Source: Beroe ovata | Taxonomy: Eukaryota > Ctenophora > Nuda > Beroida > Beroidae | NCBI GenBank assembly: GCA_946803715.1 | Contig: CAMPET010000021.1 | Span: 219,787 to 283,786, forward strand | DNA length: 64,000 bases | Direction: 5' to 3' | Shown here: positions 12,191 to 25,846 of the stretch, piece by piece | Position numbering within the stretch: the first letter of the stretch is position 1 | Layout: every line of letters starts with the position of its first letter | The notes under the pieces: model-generated | Databases searched by the model: none | What the model was told of the DNA's origin: nothing | What the model saw: the letters and a program-made list of their open reading frames with translations, nothing else | Made by a program: the position numbers and the translations under genes

Positions 12191-12790
12191 GCTGATTGAG
12201 TATTGTTTGTAACTTCATGAATCAGTAATCTTGAAATACATACTCTAGAGTTCTATCAATTGCTCGCTCCGAGCAATATGAGAAGTCCAGGAACTTTGGG
12301 ACTAGAAAGATTGATCATTTTAACAAATGTATTGAATTAATCATTGAATAACGAGAATAACCATGACAAAATACTAATGAACAAAGTTACAAAAAGTAAA
12401 ATAAAAACGTTCTGATTACCTACTTCAATACAATGAGCAAGTAAAGCAATTAATTAATTAATTATGGCCCTATTAAGTGAATCATGTGAAAGGGCACCAT
12501 ACTCCATAGCACAATTACTTCTCTGACAACAAAACACATATGTTATCTCTCAAATAGTCATTCAGTTTTTGGACATGTTCCCTGATTATCATAACTACAG
12601 AAATTCAATAACAGTATATTCAAATTAACTTTAAACAACAACGGTACAATCCATAGAATCTGAGCTGAACAGAATCAGATAAAATACACAAGTATAGGTA
12701 ATAACAAAAATGTAGAAATACTGGACCCGGCATTAGAAAAGTTTTAGATTCGTTGCATAGCAATCGGAATTTGGAATATACAGCAGTAAT
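12191..12790. other. Intergenic stretch, AT-rich
   Basis: It lies between the mL50 start and the last exon of the phosphatase gene on the same strand. It includes a short TTAATTAATTAATTA run near 12450. I see no gene in it; it should contain the 3' UTR of the long phosphatase transcript and the mL50 promoter. Confidence 0.5.
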
Positions 12791-14959
12791 CTATTCATTA
12801 TGTGGCTTGTATTTGCGATGTAGAACAATTCTCGCGTAGATTGAGATGATGATAAAGGATAGTAGGTAGAAGAACAGGAGGAGGAGAGTGGTAACGAACA
12901 ACATCGCTGTTATCTGCCATACCACTTGGTGTTCAACCTGGAGTTGGGAAATAAATGATGAAGAACTTGGCGTATATTGCGCGATACTTCTTGGGCAGTA
13001 ACTGTCCACTCACATGATATGGAAATGGCTGTGCTCTGAATCACGTGAGACACTTTCCTAGCACGTGACTAATATCCAAAAAAAGTTATAGCAAAGTATT
13101 TTATTAAGGAGCAAAAACAGAGATAATTTCGAGCACTACAGAACAGGAATATGCTTCGACCTGGTGTCTAGGTGGGCAGTGTTGATCGGGGGTGGTGCCC
13201 CCTAACTCAACAACATAGTGGAGTTCAACCCCATTCTTGCCCCGCGCCTCCATCACGACTTTAGTTGGTTCCCCACTGTCACCCCATATTATACTCAATC
13301 CACCTGGGACAGTGTTTCTTGATGCATGAAACCGTGGAATACCACAATGAAACCACTTTGGCACTTCGTAAACGCAAGCAGCAGAGAAAGCAGTAAATAA
13401 TCATTGAGTCAAACAGAACAGCAAATATATTGAGGTTACATATATTCTTAATTTAAGAGTAGGATCTGTAGGAATTGTAACCTACTTACCGAAATTGAAA
13501 CCGACGAATGGCGCTACAAAGCATGCACTGCAGTGAGTAATGTAAGTCACGATGTATTTACAGACGATTTCCGGTATCCAGTCAATACAGTTATGAGTCA
13601 TGCCACTGCTTTGCAACTGGGTACAGATGGTAGGTACGCATTGAGAAAATGGTGGGTTTAATAACTCGAATTTAATTTGCAGGTGGAACCAATGGTAGGT
13701 ACTAGGTATAAGATAAATCGGTCCCACCTCGAAAAGTGGTCCCCGAGTTGTGTTTCCACATAACAGATCAGCAAAGTGTGAGTCCCCACTTATGATAATA
13801 GTGTTGGGTCTCCGTGATATGAGACCCAGCAGTCGCTCCCTCTCCAGGGGGTAGAGAAGCCACCGGTCCAGAGTTAGACGGTCTGTCAGCAGGGGCAGGC
13901 CTGGCGAAGGGGGGGTCAGTCGTCTTTGCATGGTTTGGTGGGACAATCAACAACGAAATCGGATATCGGAAGTTCTCAGATTATTCCTAGATGATGTCAA
14001 ACTATTGTACAATCTATTCCACTCGTAGTGATTGGTAAAACCTGTTCCAAGTAGGGTGAGTGGTGTAGGATCCGATTTCAGCTCGGCCTCGAGCCAGGCC
14101 CACTGATCAGCTCCCAGCACGGTACTCTCATTTCTCCTCAGCTGAGAACGGGGGTCCAGGAGTATTAGTTTGAGCGTATCTTCCCCAGATCCGAGTAGAT
14201 ACGAACCGTACAGACCCTTCCTGTGGAATCTGGGGGAGTCTGCGGGTTCATCCAGGAAATGGAGGAAGATGTCCTGAGGAGGGGAAAATATCGCTATCTG
14301 AATGCCACTCTAAAACATCGCGGCCATTTCTCAAAACTAAACCGTTTAGAGGTGAACTACAGCCACAAGCAGTATAAACATCTCACAGTAATGATATTAG
14401 TGGTTACTACCTGGACAGCAGATGTGTAAACATCGTCTGATGCCCCTCCGTCGTTTACACCATAATCATGATCGTCCCACACTCCGGTAATCTTTGTGCG
14501 ACGCTGCGTGAACGACTGGTAGTCAGCGCTCGTCTTCATTTGGTGTAGTACTTCAGAATATCTGGATATGCTCGGTGGTTTCTGGAGATGATTGACATTT
14601 TACTGATCTCTGTGTTGATGTGGTAGGGGAGGAACCGAGACAAAAGCAATGGTATGAGCAGCTTTTAATCAGTATGAACAGGGAGAAATTGAGAGGACTG
14701 GGGGAGGTCCATGGAACGAAACACAACTCACCCAGCGATGGAGGAAATCCCTAGAATCAGCGTAGACAGCATCCCCGAGCCAGATAAAATAGTCAGGGTC
14801 CCATCGGGCTATTTCGCTCCAGAGAGGCTGCTCCCTGTCTTGATGTGAACATGATCCAAACGATATTCGCTCTATCGGTGCAGTGTCCACAAAGTCAGCA
14901 GCTTGGGCGGGATGGAGGAGCAGGGACAAGAAGAGAAGGTGCAGGTAGAATCTCTCCAT
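12791..14959 (-). CDS. PhoD-like metallophosphatase with alternative C-termini
   Basis: Seven exons fit in phase: 14959-14732, 14581-14411, 14297-14023 (or from 14273), 13923-13728, 13616-13490, 13363-13161 and 12937-12791, about 448 residues. A signal peptide (MERFYLHLLFLSLLLHPAQA) is followed by SFGSCSHQ, WLGDAVYAD, WDDHDYGVND and SGDSHFADLL, the metal- and phosphate-site motifs of the PhoD phosphatase/phosphodiesterase family, and by QWAWLEAEL and SSGMTHN. I infer a phosphomono- or diesterase acting outside the cell or in the secretory lumen; the substrate is unknown. The last exon is mainly a membrane helix (AMLFVTTLLLLFFYLLSFII) with a basic tail. If its intron is not removed, exon 6 runs on to a stop at 13104 that overlaps an AATAAA signal, giving a soluble form of about 418 residues. 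The exon 3/4 junction uses a weak donor (GA/GTGGAA) and is the least certain. Confidence 0.82.
13100..13105 (-). promoter_or_regulatory. AATAAA polyadenylation signal overlapping a stop codon
   Basis: On the minus strand CCTTAATAAAATAC holds both the TAA that would end the unspliced exon 6 of the PhoD-like gene and an AATAAA hexamer. It would serve the short, secreted form of the protein. The long form must bypass it by splicing to 12937. Confidence 0.55.
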
Positions 14960-15339
14960 CTATCATCATTGTAAAATACACATAATAATATGTTACATGG
15001 TGCTGAGAAAGGAGAATTTGATAAGAATAAATAACTACAGAAGTGACAGAACTCATATGATAGTCCTTGATAAGGAACAAGGGTTTATCATGTCGGGAAG
15101 AGTAAAATTGAAGGAAAACGGCAGAAACGTTTAACTGAATGAAGGTTAAAAACGGGTTTACAACATCAGATAGCATGTTTGAAATATGAAACTGTATAGG
15201 TAGATTATTCCAACACAGGCATAAATATTTTAGGGCCATATTTACCTCCATCATGCCACTCTAGCTAGTGTTAGCTCTAAGATTGAAAACAGAAGCCTGT
15301 TTAATAAATTAAACCCCAAAAGTGGTTTCCAACTTAAGT
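14960..15339. other. Intergenic stretch between phosphatase and KRR1
   Basis: About 380 bases between the phosphatase start and the KRR1 stop, both on the minus strand. I see no coding potential with support. It should contain the KRR1 3' end and the phosphatase promoter. Confidence 0.5.
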
Positions 15340-17097
<1,758 letters not shown>

Positions 17098-17859
17098 ACT
17101 GAATCTATGAGTGTAGGTAGTTAAGTAAAGTTCTATTACCAAATGATTATTATATTAGAACAATACAAGCTTATGTCCTACTAGATTACCCACCCAGACT
17201 GCATTTATAAGAGTACTGAGGGAAGAAACTGAAATCCACCACTCACTACCTTTAAATTCCCAAACAAAACAAATGCACCAACTCAGAAATGCCTGATTTA
17301 GAAATGACATGGTACAAGAGTGAAGAGACCAATATAATATGTGTCATCAGCATTCATAATTTAACAGCTGGTGAATCGTGATATTGTGAATCGTGATATT
17401 GTGATCTGTTGACCATTGTTTCAAGTAAAATGCGGTTGACCATTGCAATCAAAGACACACTGAACAAAATATCAAATAAATGCATTAGGCCAGTACAATT
17501 CTGCCATCTTTAAGGTAACCTTCAGATTAAATTAAAGCTGCATAAATAATAATAGAAATATGATATAAATGTTAACACACCTAACATACCATCACAAGTC
17601 ACAACTAACATACCAGTACTAACTCAGATGGTAGCATCACTTTAGGCACTAGGCTGCCCATCATTTCAAATTTAAAAGGTTATTATTTAAAAATGAGCAT
17701 CTAGTAAATATTCATTCCCTTTCTCTTGGCTACAAAAGAGTTTTGACTCAGGAGGTAAAATGAAATGGAAAATGAATTTGCTTCAAACAAGGTAATATCT
17801 TGATGATATTGTGCAATTGTTGCATTTCAGGATTGTGGAGAAATAAAATCGAAAATACT

Positions 17860-18178
17860 CAATGTGATCAGGCTATCAACTTCTGTGACAGAGTGGTCTG
17901 TATGGAACCCAACAATTTCAATTCCTGGTTTAACATGCCATACAGTAAGGATCACAGTGTTTGCCAGGCTCATAACCACTCTGTCTTGACCAAAGTCGAT
18001 TTTATATGTCCTGTTGAATTGAAATGTTTCCTTGTGTTTGACAACAGGTCCCAACACAGCACTCCATTACAATGAGTAGATTTCATTTAATGGCTAGTCT
18101 TTATGTGACAAATGATGCAGAAGAGCAGACCATCAATGTGATAAGGCAATCAACTTCTGTGACGACTGTTCTGTACAG
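17860..18178 (+). repeat. Two diverged copies of a 45-base segment
   Basis: CAATGTGATCAGGCTATCAA followed by CTTCTGTGAC at 17860 recurs as CAATGTGATAAGGCAATCAA followed by CTTCTGTGAC at 18133. The copies are about 270 bases apart, in the same direction. They look like remnants of an interspersed or local duplication. The frames through them contain no recognisable protein. Confidence 0.7.
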
Positions 18179-19263
18179 AGCAGAAATTAGAAATAGAATG
18201 AAAAAAGAATGAGTGGAACACATGCTAATATGTGGAAGGAAAGGCGGAAGGAGAGAAAAAGACTGTAAGCAATTGTACACAGTTTTCACTGCAAAGTGCG
18301 CATCTTTTCGTTCCTTTTCCTTGTTCCTTCCATGTGTACACATACCGGGACGAGTTTTATTTATAATTTTCTAAAACGAAACGAATAATATCAAAATTAT
18401 GGGAAGAATAATAAAACGAATAATAAGAGTACACTGAAATAAAAAAACGCAATATGACATGCCTAGTGCGCGCCACGACGCGCAAAATTGCGATGATTGT
18501 ATCTCAAGTTTATCAATTTTGGCTGTCATGTACAGTGATTGATTCTCAACTGCACATATGCCATAAACGGCGCTGTTTGAAAAAAGATTTAACTCGCGCA
18601 GCGCCGCGCGCGAAACGAAATGTTTGACAAATCGTCAAATAAAAATGATAAAAAATGTATTTTCATTCAGAATAAAAATTTATGGCTCTGCAACTGAAAA
18701 TATGTTCGGCACTTGCACTGTGCAATGGACTGAGTCACTGACTTAGTGGCTGATTCGACTGATGTTCATTTATATTATAATTTGGTTGTTTGTTTGTCTT
18801 TATTTCTGTATGACTGTCACGAAATGCACGTGCTGATTTTGAAGTTTAAGTGCGCGTTGCCATGGACACGTGCTACTACTGTAATAGTGAAGTGGAAGCT
18901 CATTTCTGATGATTGTACCTATTAGTTTTCGTTGATGGAATGAATGCAAGTAGGTTCTGATTCGGGCAATGGTCAAATTTCTTTTGAGTTGACAGTTGTT
19001 GCTTCTGCTCTGCAATTATTCTTTTCAACTGACGGTAAAATACAATGTTATTTTCGATAACAATATACAAGTTTACAACGCAAATTGAAATGATTAACGA
19101 ATGTCGGACAACCGGGCAAGCACCATTTTCTGTGCTTATTCGAAGAAATGGCCGAATTGTGACCAAGTGATCCTTCATAAAATCATTGGTTCAAATAAGT
19201 GCGTTGGATTTTGATCACAGGTCATGTTTAGCTGTCGTATCTAAAGTAACGTCCTGGGAGTGG

Positions 19264-19387
19264 GGGTCCTTTCCGAAACTGACTTAAGTCTAAGTATTTA
19301 CTTAAGTCGAAAATGGAGTGTAAATTTGCAATCTGATTTTGACTTTAAATTCAGTTTTGTGACTTGAGCCAGTTTCGGAAAGGACCC
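19264..19387. mobile_element. Palindromic MITE with GGGTCCTTTCCGAAACTG ends
   Basis: The left end GGGTCCTTTCCGAAACTGAC, continuing TTAAGTC, is matched in reverse at the right end (GACTTGAGCC then AGTTTCGGAAAGGACCC). The whole 124-base unit is nearly all terminal repeat, with AAGTC-rich inner sequence. Flanking bases are AGTGG and ACTGG, so any target duplication is short and unclear. I cannot assign a superfamily. Confidence 0.8.
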
Positions 19388-19828
19388 ACTGGTGTCATTC
19401 AATGGGTAGTGTATCACGTCCACTTGGCAGGTTTTCTAGTTATAATATATATTTGAGTTTGTTTCAATGTTTTATATGCATGCTTTCATTTGTAGGACTA
19501 CTACCTACTCTTGCTGGTGGGGTTTTATCGGGAGGAATTACAATTGTGTGGCGCCGATGGTAGAGAAAACCATACAAAGCTTTCATAAAACCTAAATTTA
19601 TACTATTTTGTAAGGTAGCTATTCATTCATATATCATTCATTCATGAATGTTGTGCCATATTGAGTATTGTAATAGTTATCTTATTTCAAATGTTTATTT
19701 TCAATAGTTCAGTTTATCGCTGTTATGGTACCATAATTGCCCCTCAAACCAGTTCCTTTGGACTGATAACATGAAAATATAATGGATTGTCATCATTGAT
19801 AATGTGGTATCAAATTTACAAGGTTTTG

Positions 19829-21554
<1,726 letters not shown>

Positions 21555-22083
21555 ATTGCTATTTGTGTTCTGAGCGCGGCCCTCGACCTTTAACGACCGG
21601 GAGCCTGCTGCCGAACTTATTTTATTCATTTTCCCACGCACCGCGCAATAATTGTATTTGTTTTGTTGTTGACTATGTGTAGACAAGGAAGTTGACGTGC
21701 TGAGTTTTGGTCACAATAACGCTCACTGTGACCCGTGCTTTCTGCTGCTGGAGCCAAGAATTCGAAAACCTCAAAATTCAGATTTAATTTATTTTATAAA
21801 TCTTTCGTATTATGATGGAATTGATACGTTTTAAATTCTTTTAAATTTCTCAATGTCGCACCGTTTTATTTGGAGGTTACATGAAGTTGGTGGATATGTC
21901 AAAATGGAGCTATCATATACCATAAAGCTTATAATGATCCCAAACACAGCATCATGACACATTTTGCTGTCGAATTCCTATCATCCGATAATCGGTATTA
22001 AACTGTAATCTCGAAACTCGGAAGGTATACTATTAAATTATCTGATATATTATCGGGAAGTAACATAATGTCTGTTTAGCACA
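21555..22083. other. PRMT1 3' region and COPS3 promoter
   Basis: About 530 bases between two plus-strand genes. It holds the presumed PRMT1 3' UTR, with AT-rich sequence after 21780, and ends in TGTCTGTTTAG four bases before the COPS3 start codon. No gene seen. Confidence 0.5.
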
Positions 22084-25077
22084 ATGAGTATGGAAGAAGC
22101 AACATCTACCCAGGGATCAACTCCCATGGATATTGCTGAGGTGAGATAGTGGCTATTATTCCAGTATATCATCCATGATAGCAAATGTTAAAATCTGCCT
22201 TGCTCTATACTCCGCCATCCATCCTAATGATATGCTTGCCGCACGTTGTATTGTCTAATTGTTCAGGTTGAAGATGTTGAAATACCTATAGTTAACGGCA
22301 CGAATGAAGACTCTAACCCAGATCTAAACTTGAGGTAATGATCGATTGTAAATCCCTGGCAAAATTATCGTTCTTGTAATGAACGTGGTATACGGGGATT
22401 TTGGCTACGATGATAAACTATCACGTGACTTCTGTCGTAAGCTTGACGTTTGTTTTGTGGACAGGTACTGAGACATTGAAATCAGCGGGCATCTCTATGT
22501 AGCTCTATATCATTGGTGGTTTCATGACTCAGTGCCCAGTGGTTCGATTAAAATTGAGAATTTCACTTCGATAAAACCACTGCTCACATCCATCTTCTAA
22601 AACCTCGAAGTTCACCCAGGGAAGTGTTTATACTGTTAACAATTCACGTAAAACATGAGACGGTTTCAAGCCACCGCCACCTAACTCCATTGACGTCACC
22701 TGCTTATAATTTTCTTTGTTATGCAGTGGTCGCGAAGCTCAACTTTTACCGCCTTGTACGCAAAACATCTTTTTTTACTAGCAAACTTTGTCAAAATTAA
22801 TGAACAAATCTCTCAAAATTTGTTACTGGTGCGCTGGCGGCCGCACGCGCGAGTAGGCGCGCGTCGCGTTGCTGGTCGGATCCAATACCCATGACTAAAA
22901 TGAAGAAGTTGTTAGTTCGGCAAGTAACTATGGGCAATGGTCTTATTATCATGAGTGATTATATGTGATCGATAATAAGAGCTTACTACCTGGAACGTTC
23001 AAGTCCAATCAAAAAGTCCGATTCTATTCCGCTGATTTGATATTTGTCGCAGCCTTCCTGGCTCAGTTGGTTAGAGCGTCAGTCTCATAATCTGAAGGTC
23101 GTGAGTTCGAGCCTCACGGAGGGCATCATTTTTCCCCTTTAATTGCGCATGTGTATATTTTGTCAGGGTACAGGACCTGTTAAACGGTGTGCATGGTGAT
23201 AATGTAGAGGAATTGCTGAACACCATGATCTCGATAGTTGACTCGGTCAATAGTGTTCCCGTGTCAGCAAATGTCGCTAAAGCTGTACACTTCCTTACAG
23301 CGTTCCTCATACGCTTAGACTGTCCTATAAGAGGTACTTATGGGAATTCAGTGGGGCAATTTGAGTTTAAAACTTCGATGTCTTCTGGACTTTGTCTCAA
23401 TATTACTCAATATTGCTCAATATTGCTCAATTAGTACTCAATCTTCTGCTTATCTCAGGAATCAAAATAGTTGACAGTTTGCTCAGCAAGTATCCTGAAA
23501 CACATGCCAGTCCAAGCAGTATTCACTCTGATTTTCTACAGCTTTGTCTTGCTGCTAAAGTGTTGTCCCCGGCTGTCAAGTATCTCGATAGAAATGTTAC
23601 AGCTATCTCAAGAGATGAGGTTAGTGCCAATGTGTGAGGGATGATTCACAGTTAAGATTCTTCTTCCATTAATACGTCAATCCAGTATCGATATTCGGTT
23701 TGATGCAGTTAACCCATGCACCTGGGCTGTAATATGTATTCAACTCTCCTCTTGATAGTAATGAATGTTCAGTTCCAGAGATATTATTATCCCGAATCTC
23801 ACCGCAGGTCGAAGATGTGAGGTATGTTTTGCAGTACTATTACTACGGTGGATGTATCTATGCTGCTCTCAGCAACTTTTCTCGGGCAAAACACTTCTTC
23901 GAGATATGTCTCAGTGTGCCGAGCTTTCAAACCACTTCCGCCATACAGGTAAAAGCAGTGACTCTAGCTTTCATGATAATTGATATCATAGGATGAACTT
24001 AGGCTTAGGATGAACATGCGAATATCATGATATGCATTGATATTATGCAGATATCATGAATATTATCGATATCGTTTAAAACCTATCCCCAGGTTGTGGC
24101 ATATCAGAAGTTAACGCTGGTCGCTATCCTGTGTAGCAAAACTGTGTCTGCACGTGCGTTACCAGAGGTACACAGCAACATATCTCACCCCTGTAGACCG
24201 TACTCCAATCTACTACAGATCGCAGCTGAGGGGGATTCCGAGAGATTTGCAGCTTCCATCGCTCAGATGACGCCGCTTCTCGAGAAACAACATAATCTCG
24301 GCTTAGCTAAACAGGTGATGAATTAGATTTTGTCACTTATGCTAAGTAATGGTATTAAAACGTATCTGCTCGCAGCTTATTTGTCGGCAATACAAATACG
24401 GGATATTTCGTTGAAATGAAGCTGAATTTCATCCTCTATCAGGCACTAGAGCACATCAGACAGCAGAACATACACAAGTTCCAGTCAACATTCCTGTCAC
24501 TGAAGTTATCGACGCTGGCCAATCATCTGAAACTGCCTGTTACTGAGGTTGAAACCCGACTTAGACGCATGGTGATGGCTGGACGTATATCTGCAAAGAT
24601 TTGTGAGTACTGGGGAAATGTGATCAACTTTCAACTCTATCCCAGCTTGATAGCACTAATTGCTCTTCATCAAGGGCTCTTATAGAACGATGATTACTTG
24701 TTTCAGGTAAAATGGACAATGTTGTGTGGTTCACAAGAGATAGCGATGAGTTTGATGATCCATCTGCTATTGAGAATCTAAAAACAGCTCTTGATACCTG
24801 TATTGAATCATACCAGAAAACTAAGGTTTCAATAGACCATCACTGACATACTGTTCATCAATGAAAATCGCAACTAAATTGGAACTATTGAAACGTGATT
24901 GTTATCCTTCATAATTTAATGTTGTTTCAGAAGTTGGACGAATCCCTATCACTCAATCAGAAGCTCCTGACCGTGATATCCGATTCAGAGACCAGGAACG
25001 ACACTCAACCAACCAGTTCAAGCTGGGATTTCCCAGCGCATGGCAAATCCAAGAAAATTCTCTCTATTCTGGAATGA
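22084..25077 (+). CDS. COPS3: COP9 signalosome subunit 3
   Basis: Nine exons in phase: 22084-22140, 22267-22334, 23167-23333, 23459-23619, 23808-23948, 24093-24314, 24443-24602, 24707-24825 and 24931-25077, giving 413 residues (human CSN3 is 423). The match is clearest in RYVLQYYYYGGCIYAALSNF (human FLLYFYYGGMIYTGLKNF) and in VVAYQKLTLVAILCSKTVSA, followed by the C-terminal PCI winged-helix part: HKFQSTFLSLKLSTLANHL, then RRMVMAGRISAKI. CSN3 is a scaffold subunit of the eight-part COP9 signalosome, which removes NEDD8 from cullins. The N-terminal exons are acidic and poorly conserved. Intron 2 (832 bases) contains a tRNA-Met gene on the same strand. The gene converges on the C2-domain gene, which ends at 25847. 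Confidence 0.93.
23052..23125 (+). tRNA. Elongator tRNA-Met (CAT)
   Basis: The sequence folds as a full cloverleaf: acceptor stem GCCTTCC with GGAGGGC, D arm GCTC...GAGC, anticodon loop CTCATAA (CAT at 23086-23088), T arm GTGAG-TTCGAGC-CTCAC and discriminator A. The anticodon arm matches the usual animal elongator tRNA-Met. The internal promoter boxes are intact (TGGCTCAGTTGG and GGTTCGAGCC-like GAGTTCGAGCC), and TTTTT at about 23129-23133 is a Pol III terminator. It has no intron and lies within COPS3 intron 2. Confidence 0.96.
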
Positions 25078-25846
25078 ATACAGTTGTGGAGACGTAACCA
25101 TTGCTTGGAACGGGAAAATTGATGGTTACTGAACCGCAGAATTGATTCACTGGGATTGGTCGAGATGAGTTTATCCGAGTCGGGACTCGATTTTCGTGTT
25201 GGTTTTCGACACGAAGGCAGGAAACGTTATGCATAATTCGATAATTTGTTGGAGAAACTTCATTTAATTGTTATTGTATTGGTGATGAGAATTTGTATTA
25301 GCTTGTAGAACAAAACAAGCATTTCCTTGACTCGAATTGACGGAACCTACACTTAATTGACTTAGGGTTCGCCGAGCGGTGTTGGATATGCGCGCGTACG
25401 TACGTTCTATTTTGTTACACAAACTGCGTGCTTTCTCGAGTTTGCATAATTTGATGTCGCCGCGCGCTCCGCCAACTAACTTTTTTAGAGTGTGACATCC
25501 AGACATTGTGAAGCAGTTTATATATTTGGATTTATTTCATTTGTTAATAAATCTTTGATATAATGTCCAATGTACTTAAAAACGTTGGAAGGAAATACTG
25601 TTGAACAAAAACTATTCAGTTATTCATAGTCCTTACAAATGCCAACCAGCACATCGATAAGAATTAAATAAAAAATCAAATGAAATTGTTGTACCTACGT
25701 ATTGAATATAGATTGAAATTATGCATTATTCAACCCATATCATATCTTCTAAAAATTAAGAATGTTAACTTGATTACGTGAACTGCGTCCTCATGTAAAA
25801 TCTGAGGGAGCATTTCCAGTCACCCTGGCAATCCTGTATGGGGCCA
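25078..25846. other. Convergent 3' ends of COPS3 and the C2-domain gene
   Basis: About 770 bases between two convergent stop codons. AATAAA occurs on the plus strand near 25543 and 25664, suitable for COPS3, and TTTATT (AATAAA on the minus strand) occurs near 25531. I see no gene. Confidence 0.5.

Larger units (their letters stand above)
17098..19828. other. Intergenic stretch with repeats
   Basis: About 2.7 kb between the divergent KRR1 and PRMT1 genes. It contains a duplicated 45-base segment (17860-17904 and 18133-18178), CG-rich patches near 18470-18620 (GCGCGCCACGACGCGC and similar), a palindromic MITE at 19264-19387 and a fragment near 19500-19570 that resembles the GC-rich element at 35 kb. 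I see no gene. Confidence 0.55.

Noticed and set aside
12791-13009. Independent small membrane protein gene
   Set aside because: The acceptor CAACTCCAG at its start is in phase with exon 6 of the phosphatase, so it is better read as that gene's last exon.
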